This document shows positions 26,535-39,617 of a stretch of 64,000 bases of DNA, one piece after another (the first letter of the stretch is position 1; each line of letters starts with the position of its first letter). A program made the translations under genes and the position numbers. A model generated the notes under the pieces. That model worked only from the letters and a program-made list of their open reading frames with translations. It did not search any database and was not told the origin of the DNA. The DNA is from Bathymodiolus brooksi (Eukaryota > Mollusca > Bivalvia > Mytilida > Modiolidae), in contig OY804579.1 in NCBI GenBank assembly GCA_963680875.1, positions 30,737,804-30,801,803 on the forward strand, read 5' to 3'.

Positions 26535-28731
26535 CACGGTTATGACAACAATAGATATGATAAGTACTGATTGAAACTACCAACTTTCACGACTATGACA
26601 ACTGTAGATGTGATAAAATACTGATTGTAACTGCCAACTATCACGCCTATGACAATAATATATGTGATAAAGTACTGATTGTAACTACCAACTATCACGG
26701 CTATGACAACTATAGATGTGATAAAGTACTGATTGTAACTACCAACTATCACGGCTACGACAACCATTGATGTGATAAAATACTGATTGTAACTACCAAC
26801 TCTCACGGCTACGACAACTATTGATGTGATAAAGTAATGATTGTAACTACTAACTATCACGGCTATGACAACTATAGATGTGATAAAGAAGTGATGGTAA
26901 CTACCAACTATCACGGCTACAACTATAGATGTGATAAAGTAGTGATTGTAACTACCAACTATCACGGCTATGACAACTATAGATGTGATAAAGTACTGAT
27001 TGTAACTACCAACTGTTACGGCTACAACTACTGATGTGATAAAGTACTGATTGTAACTACCAACTATCACGGCTACTACAACTATAGATGTGATAAAGTA
27101 CTGATTTTAACTACCAACTATCACGGCTATGACAACTGTAGATGTGATAAAGTAGTGATTGTAACTACCAACTGTCACGGCTATGAAAACTCTAGATGTG
27201 ATAAAGTACTGATTGTAACTACCAACTATCACGGCTATGAAAACTCTAGATGTGATAAAGTAATGATTGTAACTACCAACTATCACGCTACGACAACTGT
27301 AGTTGGGATAAAGTACTGATTGTAACTACCAACTATCACGGCTATGACAACCATTGATGTGATAAAGTACTGATTGTAACTACCAACTATCACGGATACG
27401 ACAACTATTGATGTGATAAAGTAATGATTGTAACTACTAACTATCACGGCTACGACAACTATTGATGTGATAAAGTACTGATTGTAACTACCAACTATCA
27501 CGGCTATGACAACAATAGATGTGATAAAGTAGTGATTGTAACTACCAACTATCACGGCTATGACATCTATATATGTGATAAAGTACTTATTATAACTACC
27601 AACTATCACGGCTATGACAACTATAAATGTGAAAAAATAGTGAATGTAACTACCAACTGTCACGGCTACGACTACTATAGATGTGATAAAGTACTGATTG
27701 TAACTACCAACTATCACGGCTACAACTATAGATGTGATAAAGTACTGAATGTAACTACCAACTATCACGGCTATGAAAACTATAGATGTGATAAAGTACT
27801 GATTGTAACTACCAACTATCACGGCTATGACAACTATAGATGTGATAAAGTACTGATTGTAACTACCAACTGTTACGGCTACAACTACTGATGTGATAAA
27901 GTACTGATTGTAACTACCAACTATCACGGCTACTACAACTATAGATGTGATAAAGTACTGATTTTAACTACCAACTATCACGGCTATGACAACAATAGAT
28001 ATGATAAAGTACTGATTGAAACTACCAACTTTCACGGCTATGACAACTGTAGATGTGATAAAGTAGTGATTGTAACTACCAACTGTCACGGCTATGAAAA
28101 CTCTAGATGTGATAAAGTACTGATTGTAACTACCAACTATCACGGCTATGAAAACTCTAGATGTGATAAAGTACTGATTGTAACTACCAACTATCACGGC
28201 TACGACAACTGTAGTTGGGATAAAGTACTGATTGTAACTACCAACTATCACGGCTATGACAACCATTGATGTGATAAAATACTGATTGTAACTACCAACT
28301 ATCACGGATACGACAACTATTGATGTGATAAAGTAATGATTGTAACTACTAACTATCACGGCTACGACAACTATTGATGTGATAAAGTACTGATTGTAAC
28401 TACCAACTATCACGGCTATGACAACAATAGATGTGATAAAGTAGTGATTGTAACTACCAACTATCACGGCTATGACATCTATATATGTGATAAAGTACTT
28501 ATTATAACTACCAACTATCACGGCTATGACAACTATAAATGTGAAAAAATAGTGAATGTAACTACCAACTGTCACGGCTACGACTACTATAGATGTGATA
28601 AAGTACTGATTGTAACTACCAACTATCACGGCTACAACTATAGATGTGATAAAGTACTGAATGTAACTACCAACTATCACGGCTATGAAAACTATAGATG
28701 TGATAAAGTACTGATTGTAGCTACCAACTAT
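26535..28731 (+). repeat. Domain A: last unit, 2,197 bp
   Basis: The order is 1-11, 13-32, full-length monomer 16 at 28,195, then 17-25; the sum is 2,197 bp. Monomer 12 is missing near 27,120. Monomers 29-38 are replaced by the divergent boundary belt, so this is where the domain A unit stops. No tag monomer 1 is found further right. Confidence 0.88.
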
Positions 28732-29162
28732 CACGGCTCCGACAACTATAGATGTGATAAAGTAGTGATTGTAACTACCAACTGTCACGACTATGGCAAC
28801 TGTAGATGTGTTAAGTAGTGATTGTAACTACCAAATATCATGGCTATGACAACTATAGATGTGATAAAGTAGGGATCGTAATTACCAACTATCACGGCTA
28901 TGACAACTGTAGATGTTAAAAAGTACTGATTGTAACTACCAACTATCACGGCTATGACAACTATAGATGTGATAAAATAGTGATTGTAACTACCAACTGT
29001 CACGGCTACGACAACTATAGATGTGATAAAGTACTGATTGTAGCTACCAACTATCACGGCTACGACAACTATAGATGTGATAAAGTACTGATTGTAACTG
29101 CCAACTATTACGGCTATGACAACTATAGATGTGATAAAGTACTGATTTTAACTACCACCTAT
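28732..29162 (+). repeat. Boundary belt of divergent monomers between domains A and B
   Basis: Eight monomers carry many private changes: CACGGCTCCG (28,732), CACGACTATGG and GTTAAGTAG with a 1-bp deletion (28,786), AAATATCATGG (28,831-28,843), GGGATCGTAATTACC (28,871-28,890) and ATGTTAAAAAG (28,912-28,922). After about 29,163 the monomers return to near-consensus form. Elevated divergence is expected where homogenisation is weakest, as between two separately amplified satellite blocks. All of it is still monomer sequence; no insertion is seen. Confidence 0.8.
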
Positions 29163-31259
29163 TACTGCTATGACAACTCTAGATGTGATAAAGTACTGAT
29201 TGTAACTACCAACTATCACGACTATGGCAACTATAGATGTGATAAAGTACTGATTGTAACTACCAACTATCACGGCTATGACATCTATAGATGTGATAAA
29301 GTACTGATTGTAACTACCAACTATCACGACTATGACAACTATAGATGTGATAAAGTACTGATTGTAACTACCAACTATCACGGCTATGACATCTATAGAT
29401 GTGATAAAGTATTGATTGTAACTACCAACTATCACGGCTATGACAACAATAGATGTGATAAAGTAGTGATTGTAACTACCATCTATCACGGCTATGACAT
29501 CTATATATGTGATAAAGTACTTATTATAACTACCAACTATCACGGCTATGACAACTATAAATGTGAAAAAATAGTGAATGTAACTACCAACTGTCACGGC
29601 TACGACTACTATAGATGTGATAAAGTACTGATTGTAACTACCAACTATCACGGCTACAACTATAGATGTGATAAAGTACTGAATGTAACTACCAACTATC
29701 ACGGCTATGACATTTATAGATGTGATAAAGTACTGATTGTAACTACCAACTATCACGGCTATGACAACTATAGATGTGATATAGTACTGATTTTAACTAC
29801 CAACTATTACTGCTATGACAACTCTAGATGTGATAAAGTACTGATTGTAACTACCAACTATCACGACTATGGCAACTATAGATGTGATAAAGTACTGATT
29901 GTAACTACCAACTATCACGGCTATGACATCTATAGATGTGATAAAGTACTGATTGTAACTACCAACTATCACGGCTATGACAACTATAGATGTGATAAAG
30001 TACTGATTGTAACTACCAACTATCACGGCTATGACATCTATAGATGTGATAAAGTACTGATTGTAACTACCAACTATCACGGCTATGACAACTATAGATG
30101 TGATAAAGTACTGATTGTAACTACCAACTTTCACGGCTATGACAACTGTAGATGTGATAAAGTAGTGATTGTAACTACCAACTATCACGGCTATGACAAC
30201 TATAGATGTGATACAGTAGTGATTGTAACTACCAACTATCACGGCTATGACATCTATAGATGTGATAATGTACTGATTGTAACTACCAACTATCACGGCT
30301 ACGGCAACTGTAGATGTGATAAAATACTGATTGTAACTACCAACTATCACGGCTATGAAAACTCTAGATGTGATAAAGTACTGATTGTAACGGCCAACTA
30401 TCACGGCTACGACAACTGTAGATGGGATAAAGTAGTGATTGTAACTACCAACTATCACGGCTACGACAACCATTGATGTGATAAAGTACTGATTGTAACT
30501 ACCAACTATCACAGCTATGACAACTATTGATGTGATAAAGTAATGATTGTAACTACTAACTATCACGGCTACGACAACTATTGATGTGATAAAGTACTGG
30601 TTGTAACTACCAACTATCACGGCTATGACATCTATATATGTGATAAAGTACTTATTATAACTACCAACTATCACGGTTATGACAACTATGAATGTGAAAA
30701 AATAGTGATTGTAAATACCAACTGTCACGGCTATGACAACTATAGATGTGATAAAGTAGTGATTGTAACTAGGAACTATCACGGCTATGACAACTATAGA
30801 TGTGATAAAGTAGTGATTGTAACTACGAACTATCACGGCTATGACAACTATAGATGTGATAAAGTACTGATTGTAACTACCAACTATCACGGCTACAACT
30901 ATAGATGTGATAAAGTACTGATTGTAACTACCAACTGTCACGGATACAACTATTGATGTGATAAAGTACTGATTGTAACCACCAAATATCACGGCTACTA
31001 CAGCTATAGATGTGATAAAGTACTGATTGTAACTACCAACTATCACGGCTATGACAACTATAGATGTGATAAAGTAGTGATTGTAACTACCAACTATGAC
31101 GGCTATGACAACTATAGATGTGATAAAATACTGATTGTAACTACCAACTATCACGGCTATGACAACTATATCTGTGATAAAGTAGTGATTGTAACTACCA
31201 ACTATCACGGCTATGACATCTATAGATGTGATAAAGTACTGATTGTAACTACCAACTAT
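29163..31259 (+). repeat. Domain B: near-consensus monomers, weak higher-order structure
   Basis: This stretch is mostly 54-bp monomers with GACATCTATAG and GACAACTATAG types alternating. It lacks the tag monomers of domain A and the GGCAATGAC monomers of domain D. A partial 645-bp repeat is marked by TATTACTGCTATGAC at about 29,163 and 29,808, each followed by CACGACTATGG. Near 29,490-29,690 it contains a run like monomers 21-24 of domain A, which is also found in C and D and so predates the split of the domains. It may be a less reworked remnant of the ancestral array, but that is inference. Confidence 0.75.
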
Positions 31260-32333
31260 CACGGCTATGACAACTATAGATGTGATAAAGTACTGATTGT
31301 AACTACCAACTATCACGGCTATGACAACAATAGATGTGATAAAGTACTGATTGTAACTACCAACTATCACGGCTATGATAACTATAGATGTGATAAAGTA
31401 CTGATTGTAAATAGCAACTATCACGGCTATGACAACTATTGATGTGATAAAGTACTGATTGTAACTACCAACTATCACGGCTATGACAAAAATAGATGTG
31501 ATAAAGTACTGGTTGTAACTACCAACTATCACGGCTATGACATCTATATATGTGATAAAGTACTTATTATAACTACCAACTATCACGGCTATGACAACTA
31601 TAAATGTGAAAAAATAGTGATTGTAGCTACCAACTGTCACGGCTATGACAACTATAGATGTGATAAAGTAGTGATTGTAACTAGGAACTATCACGGCTAT
31701 GACAACTATAGAAGAGATAAAGTAGTGATTGTAACTACCAACTCTCACGGCTAGGACAACTATAGATGTGATAAAGAACTGATTGTAACTACCAACTGTC
31801 ACGGCTATGACAACTATAGATGTGATAAAGTACTGATTGTAACTACCAACTATCACGGCTATGACAACAATAGATGTGATAAAGTACTGATTGTAACTAC
31901 CAACTATCACGGCTATGAAAACTATAGATGTGATAAAGTAGTGATTGTAACTACCAACTATCACGGCTATGACAACTATAGATGTGATAAAATACTGATT
32001 GTAACTACCAACTATCACGGCTATGACAACTATAGGTGTGATAAAGTAGTGATTGTAACTACCAACTATCACGGCTACAACTATAGATGTGATAAAGTAG
32101 TGATTGTAACTACCAACTTTCACGGCTATGACAACTATAGATGTGATAAAGAAGTGATTGTAACTACCAACTATCACGGCTACAACTATAGATGTGATAA
32201 AGTAGTGATTGTAACTACCAACTATTACGGCTATGACAACTATAGATGTGATAAAGTACTGATTGTAACTACCAACTGTTACGGCTACAACTACTGTTGT
32301 GATAAAGTACTGATTGTAGCTATCAACTATCAC
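29793..32333 (-). other. Longest stop-free run (846 codons), judged not a gene
   Basis: The minus strand stays open here for 846 codons, reading an 18-residue unit of the form YFITSIVVIAVIVGSYNQ with substitutions. Other long runs include 44,827-47,184 and 56,484-58,841 (minus, 785 codons each), 22,712-24,415 (plus, 567) and 28,980-30,476 (plus, 498). The openness follows from monomers of 54 or 51 bp with no stop in one minus frame. Against coding: frequent changes such as TAT/TGT/TTT/TCT before CACGG alter the residue on both strands, 1-bp deletions recur elsewhere, and there is no non-repeat N- or C-terminal part, splice structure or promoter. A repetitive secreted or structural protein cannot be fully excluded without transcript data. 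Confidence 0.8.
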
Positions 32334-34689
32334 GGCTACTACAACTATAGATGTGATAAAGTACTGATTTTAACTACCAACTATCACGGCTATGACAACA
32401 ATAGATATGATAAAGTACTGATTGAAACTAGCAACTTTCACGGCTATGACGACAGTAGATGTGATAAAATACTGATTGTAACTGCCAACTATCACGGCAA
32501 TGACAATAATATATGTGATAAAGTAATGATTGTAACTACCAACTATCACGGCTATGACAACTATAGATGTGATAAAGTACTGATTGTAACTACCAACTAT
32601 CACGGCTACGAAAACCATTGATGTGATAAAATACTGATTGTAACTACCAACTCTCACGGCTACGACAACTATTGATGTGATAAAGTAATGATTGTAACTA
32701 CTAACTATCACGGCTATGACAACTATAGATGTGATAAAGAAGTGATTGTAACTACCAACTATCACGGCTATGACAACTATAGATGTGATAAAGTACTGAT
32801 TGTAACTACCAACTGTTACGGCTACAACTACTGATGTGATAAAGTACTGATTGTAACTACCAACTATCACGGCTACTACAACTATAGATGTGATAAAGTA
32901 CTGATTTTAACTACCAACTATCACGGCTATGACAAAAATAGATATGATAAAGTACTGATTGAAACTACCAACTTTCACGGCTATGACAACAATAGATGTG
33001 ATAAAATACTGATTGTAACTACCAACTATCACGGCTATGACAATAATAAATGTGATAAAGTACTGATTGTAACTACCAACTATCACGGCTATGAAAACTC
33101 TAGATGTGATAAAGTACTGATTGTAACTACCAACTATCACGGCTATGACAACTATGAATGTGAAAAAATTGTGATTGTAAATACCAACTGTCACGGCTAT
33201 GACAACTATAGATGTGATAAAGTAGTGATTGTAACTAGGAACTATCACGGCTATGACAACTATAGATGTGATAAAGTAGTGATTGTAACTACGAACTATC
33301 ACGGCTATGACAACTATAGATGTGATAAAGTACTGATTGTAACTACCAACTATCACGCTACAACTATAGGTGTGATAAAGTAGTGATTGTAACTACCAAC
33401 TATCACGGCTACAACTATAGATGTGATAAAGTACTGATTGTAACTACCAACTGTCACGGAAACAACTATTGATGTGATAAAGTACTGATTGTAACCACCA
33501 ACTATCACGGCTACTACAGCTATAGATGTGATAAAGTACTGATTGTAACTACCAACTATCACGGCTATGACAACTATAGCTGTGATAAAGTAGTGATTGT
33601 AACTACCAACTATCACGGCTATGACAACTATAGATGTGATAAAGTAGTGATTGTAACTAGGAACTATCACGGCTATGAAAACTATAGATGTGATAAAGTA
33701 GTGATTGTAACTAAGAACTATCACGGCTATGACAACTATAGATGTGATAAAGTACTGATTGTAACTACCAACTATCACGGCTATGACAACTGTAGATGTG
33801 ATAAAGTAGTGATTGTAGCTACCAACTGTCACGGCTTTGACCACAATAGATGTGATAAAGCAGTGATTGTAACTACCAACTGTCACGGCTAGGACAACCA
33901 TAGATGTGATAAAGAACTGATTGTAACTACCATCTATCACGGCTATGACATCTATAGATGTGATAAAGTACTTATTATAACTACCAACTATCACGGCTAT
34001 GACAACTATAAATGTGAAAAAATAGTGATTGTAACTACCAACTGTCACGGCTATGACAACTATTGATGTGATCAAGTAATGATTGTAAATACCAACTATC
34101 ATGGGTATGACAACTATAGATGTGATAAAGTACTGATTGTAACTACCAACTATCACGGGTATAACAACAATAGATGTGATAAAGTACTGATTGTAACTAC
34201 CAACTGTCACGGCTATGACAACCATAGATGTGATAAAATAGTGATTGTAACTACCAACTGTCACGGCTATGACAACTATAGATGTGATAAAGTACTGATT
34301 GTAACTACCAACTATCACGGCTATGACAACAATAGATGTGATAAAGTACTGATTTTAATTACCAACTATCACGGCTATGATAACAATAGATGTGATAAAG
34401 TACTGATTGTAAATACCAACTATCACGGCTATGACAACTATAGATGTGATAAAGTACTGATTGTAACTACCAACTATCACGCCTATGACAACTATAGATG
34501 TGATAAAGTAGTGATTGTAACTACCAACTATCACGGCTATGACAACCATAGATGTGATAAAATACTGATTGTAACTACCAACTATCACGGCTATGACAAC
34601 TATAGATGTGATAAAGAAGTGATTGTAACTACCAACTATCACGACTACACTATAGATGTGATAAAGTAGTGATTGTAACTACCAACTAT
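31260..34689 (+). repeat. Domain C, first block
   Basis: From about 31,260 the sequence matches 36,137 onward at a 4,877-bp offset. The offset becomes 4,928 bp to the right of about 32,760, because the later copy has one extra 51-bp monomer. Marks of this subfamily include ACTAGGAACTATC, TAGAAGAGATAAAG, CACGGCTAGGAC, AAAATAGATATG and CTACTGTTGTG. A 53-bp monomer (CACGCTACAACTATAGG, near 33,356) recurs at 38,284. Confidence 0.85.
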
Positions 34690-35815
34690 CACGGCTATGA
34701 CAACTAAAGATGTGATAAAGTACTGATTGTAACTACCAACTGTCACGGATACAACTATTGATGTGATAAAGTACTGATTGTAACTACCAACTACCACGGC
34801 TACTACAACTATAGATGTGATAAAGTACTGATTGTAACTACCAACTATCACGGCTATGACAACAATAGATGTGATAAAGCACTGATTGTAACTACCAACT
34901 ATCACGGTATAACAACAATAGATGTGATAAAGTACTGATTGTAACTACCAACTGTCACGGCTATGACAACCATAGATGTGATAAAATAGTGATTTTAACT
35001 ACCAACTGTCACGGCTATGACAACTATAGATGTGATAAAGTACTGATTGTAACTACCAACTATCACGGCTATGACAACAATAGATGTGATAAAGTACTGA
35101 TTGTAACTACCAACTATCACGGCTATGATAACTATAGATGTGATAAAGTACTGATTGTAAATACCAACTATCTCGGCTATGACAACTATAGATGTGATAA
35201 AGTACTGATTGTAACTACCAACTATCACGGCTATGACAACTATAGATGTGATAAAGTACTGATTGTAACTACCAACTATCACGGGTATGACAAAAATAGA
35301 TGTGATAAAGTACTGGTTGTAACTACCAACTATCACGGCTATGACATCTATATATGTGATAAAGTACTTATTATAACTACCAACTATCACGGCTATGACA
35401 ACTATAAATGTGAAAAAATAGTGATTGTAGCTACCAACTGTCACGGCTATGACAACTATAGACGTGATAAAGTAGTGATTGTAACTAGGAACTATCACGG
35501 CTATGACAACTATAGAAGAGATAAAGTAGTGATTGTAACTACCAACTCTCACGGCTAGGACAACTATAGATGTGATAAAGTACTGATTGTAACTACCAAC
35601 TATCACGCCTATGACAACTATAGATGTGATAAAGTAGTGATTGTAACTACCAACTATCACGGCTATGACAACCATAGATGTGATAAAATACTGATTGTAA
35701 CTACCAACTATCACGGCTATGACAACTATAGATGTGATAAAGAAGTGATTGTAACTACCAACTATCACGACTACACTATAGATGTGATAAAGTAGTGATT
35801 GTAACTACCAACTAT
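34690..35815 (+). repeat. Domain C, 1,126-bp duplicated cassette
   Basis: This cassette begins at a monomer with GACAACTAAAG and is repeated from 35,816, where the offset of 1,126 bp becomes 1,127 bp after a 1-bp deletion near 34,907 (CACGGTATAAC against CACGGGTATAAC). A shortened monomer with CACGACTACACTATAG precedes it at 34,640 and recurs before the next two cassettes (35,768 and 39,570). Confidence 0.85.
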
Positions 35816-38800
35816 CACGGCTATGACAACTAAAGATGTGATAAAGTACTGATTGTAACTACCAACTGTCACGGATACAACTATTGATGTGATAAAGTAC
35901 TGATTGTAACTACCAACTACCACGGCTACTACAACTATAGATGTGATAAAGTACTGATTGTAACTACCAACTATCACGGCTATGACAACAATAGATGTGA
36001 TAAAGTACTGATTGTAACTACCAACTATCACGGGTATAACAACAATAGATGTGATAAAGTACTGATTGTAACTACCAACTGTCACGGCTATGACAACCAT
36101 AGATGTGATAAAATAGTGATTTTAACTACCAACTGTCACGGCTATGACAACTATAGATGTGATAAAGTACTGATTGTAACTACCAACTATCACGGCTATG
36201 ACAACAATAGATGTGATAAAGTACTGATTGTAACTACCAACTATCACGGCTATGATAACTATAGATGTGATAAAGTACTGATTGTAAATACCAACTATCA
36301 CGGCTATGACAACTATTGATGTGATAAAGTACTGATTGTAACTACCAACTATCACGGCTATGACAAAAATAGATGTGATAAAGTACTGGTTGTAACTACC
36401 AACTATCACGGCTATGACATCTATATATGTGATAAAGTACTTATTATAACTACCAACTATCACGGCTATGACAACTATAAATGTGAAAAAATAGTGATTG
36501 TAGCTACCAACTGTCACGGCTATGACAACTATAGATGTGATAAAGTAGTGATTGTAACTAGGAACTATCACGGCTATGACAACTATAGAAGAGATAAAGT
36601 AGTGATTGTAACTACCAACTCTCACGGCTAGGACAACTATAGATGTGATAAAGAACTGATTGTAACTACCAACTATCACGGCTATGACAACTATAGATGT
36701 GATAAAGTACTGATTGTAACTACCAACTATCACGGCTATGACAACAATAGATGTGATAAAGTACTGATTGTAACTACCAACTATCACGGCTATGAAAACT
36801 ATAGATGTGATAAAGTAGTGATTGTAACTACCAACTATCACGGCTATGACAACTATAGATGTGATAAAATACTGATTGTAACTACCAACTATCACGGCTA
36901 TGACAACTATAGGTGTGATAAAGTAGTGATTGTAACTACCAACTATCACGGCTACAACTATAGATGTGATAAAGTAGTGATTGTAACTACCAACTTTCAC
37001 GGCTATGACAACTATAGATGTGATAAAGAAGTGATTGTAACTACCAACTATCACGGCTACAACTATAGATGTGATAAAGTAGTGATTGTAACTACCAACT
37101 ATCACGGCTATGACAACTATAGATGTGATAAAGTACTGATTGTAACTACCAACTGTTACGGCTACAACTACTGTTGTGATAAAGTACTGATTGTAGCTAC
37201 CAACTATCACGGCTACTACAACTATAGATGTGATAAAGTACTGATTTTAACTACCAACTATCACGGCTATGACAACAATAGATATGATAAAGTACTGATT
37301 GAAACTAGCAACTTTCACGGCTATGACAACAGTAGATGTGATAAAATACTGATTGTAACTGCCAACTATCACGGCTATGACAATAATATATGTGATAAAG
37401 TACTGATTGTAACTACCAACTATCACGGCTATGACAACTATAGATGTGATAAAGTATTGATTGTAACTACCAACTATCACGGCTACGAAAACCATTGATG
37501 TGATAAAATACTGATTGTAACTACCAACTCTCACGGCTACGACAACTATTGATGTGATAAAGTAATGATTGTAACTACTAACTATCACGGCTATGGCAAC
37601 TATAGATGTGATAAAGAAGTGATTGTAACTACCAACTATCACGGCTACAACTATAGATGTGATAAAGTAGTGATTGTAACTACCAACTATCACGGCTATG
37701 ACAACTATAGATGTGATAAAGTACTGATTGTAACTACCAACTGTTACGGCTACAACTACTGATGTGATAAAGTACTGATTGTAACTACCAACTATCACGG
37801 CTACTACAACTATAGATGTGATAAAGTACTGATTTTAACTACCAACTATCACGGCTATGACAAAAATAGATATGATAAAGTACTGATTGAAACTACCAAC
37901 TTTCACGGCTATGACAACAATAGATGTGATAAAATACTGATTGTAACTACCAACTATCACGGCTATGACAATAATAAATGTGATAAAGTACTGATTGTAA
38001 CTACCAACTATCACGGCTATGAAAACTCTAGATGTGATAAAGTACTGATTGTAACTACCAACTATCACGGCTATGACAACTATGAATGTGAAAAAATTGT
38101 GATTGTAAATACCAACTGTCACGGCTATGACAACTATAGATGTGATAAAGTAGTGATTGTAACTAGGAACTATCACGGCTATGACAACTATAGATGTGAT
38201 AAAGTAGTGATTGTAACTACAAACTATCACGGCTATGACAACTATAGATGTGATAAAGTACTGATTGTAACTACCAACTATCACGCTACAACTATAGGTG
38301 TGATAAAGTAGTGATTGTAACTACCAACTATCACGGCTACAACTATAGATGTGATAAAGTACTGATTGTAACTACCAACTGTCACGGATACAACTATTGA
38401 TGTGATAAAGTACTGATTGTAACCACCAACTATCACGGCTACTACAGCTATAGATGTGATAAAGTACTGATTGTAACTACCAACTATCACGGCTATGACA
38501 ACTATAGCTGTGATAAAGTAGTGATTGTAACTACCAACTATCACGGCTATGACAACTATAGATGTGATAAAGTAGTGATTGTAACTAGGAACTATCACGG
38601 CTATGAAAACTATAGATGTGATAAAGTAGTGATTGTAACTAAGAACTATCACGGCTATGACAACTATAGATGTGATAAAGTACTGATTGTAACTACCAAC
38701 TATCACGGCTGTGACAACTGTAGATGTGATAAAGTAGTGATTGTAGCTACCAACTGTCACGGCTTTGACCACAATAGATGTGATAAAGCAGTGATTGTAA

Positions 38801-39617
38801 CTACCAACTGTCACGGCTAGGACAACCATAGATGTGATAAAGAACTGATTGTAACTACCATCTATCACGGCTATGACATCTATAGATGTGATAAAGTACT
38901 TATTATAACTACCAACTATCACGGCTATGACAACTATAAATGTGAAAAAATAGTGATTGTAACTACCAACTATCACGGCTATGACAACTATTGATGTGAT
39001 CAAGTAATGATTGTAAATACCAACTATCATGGGTATGACAACTATAGATGTGATAAAGTACTGATTGTAACTACCAACTATCACGGGTATAACAACAATA
39101 GATGTGATAAAGTACTGATTGTAACTACCAACTGTCACGGCTATGACAACCATAGATGTGATAAAATAGTGATTGTAACTACCAACTGTCACGGCTATGA
39201 CAACTATAGATGTGATAAAGTACTGATTTTAACTACCAACTATCACGACTATGATAACAATAGATGTGATAAAGTACTGATTGTAAATACCAACTATCAC
39301 GGCTATGACAACTATAGATGTGATAAAGTACTGATTGTAACTACCAACTATCACGGCTATGACAACAATAGATGTGATAAAGTACTGATTGTAACTACCA
39401 ACTATCACGCCTATGACAACTATAGATGTGATAAAGTAGTGATTGTAACTACCAACTATCACGGCTATGACAACCATAGATGTGATAAAATACTGATTGT
39501 AACTACCAACTATCACGGCTATGACAACTATAGATGTGATAAAGAAGTGATTGTAACTACCAACTATCACGACTACACTATAGATGTGATAAAGTAGTGA
39601 TTGTAACTACCAACTAT
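35816..39617 (+). repeat. Domain C, 3,802-bp cassette
   Basis: This begins at the second GACAACTAAAG monomer and repeats from 39,618 at a 3,802-bp offset for its first two thirds. Its right part (37,247-39,617) instead matches 32,370-34,689 at 4,877/4,928 bp. It is therefore a mosaic explained by overlapping unequal exchanges. Every monomer is of the satellite; no gene is seen. Confidence 0.85.

Noticed and set aside
28732..29162. A degenerate mobile element at the domain boundary
   Set aside because: Each base can be placed in monomer phase (spacing 54, 53, 54, 54, 54, 54, 54, 54), so it is diverged satellite with no inserted DNA.
33040..33060. AATAAA polyadenylation signals in the CAATAATAAATG monomers
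   Set aside because: They are a single-monomer variant copied with the array, with no gene upstream, and are expected by chance in 65% AT sequence.
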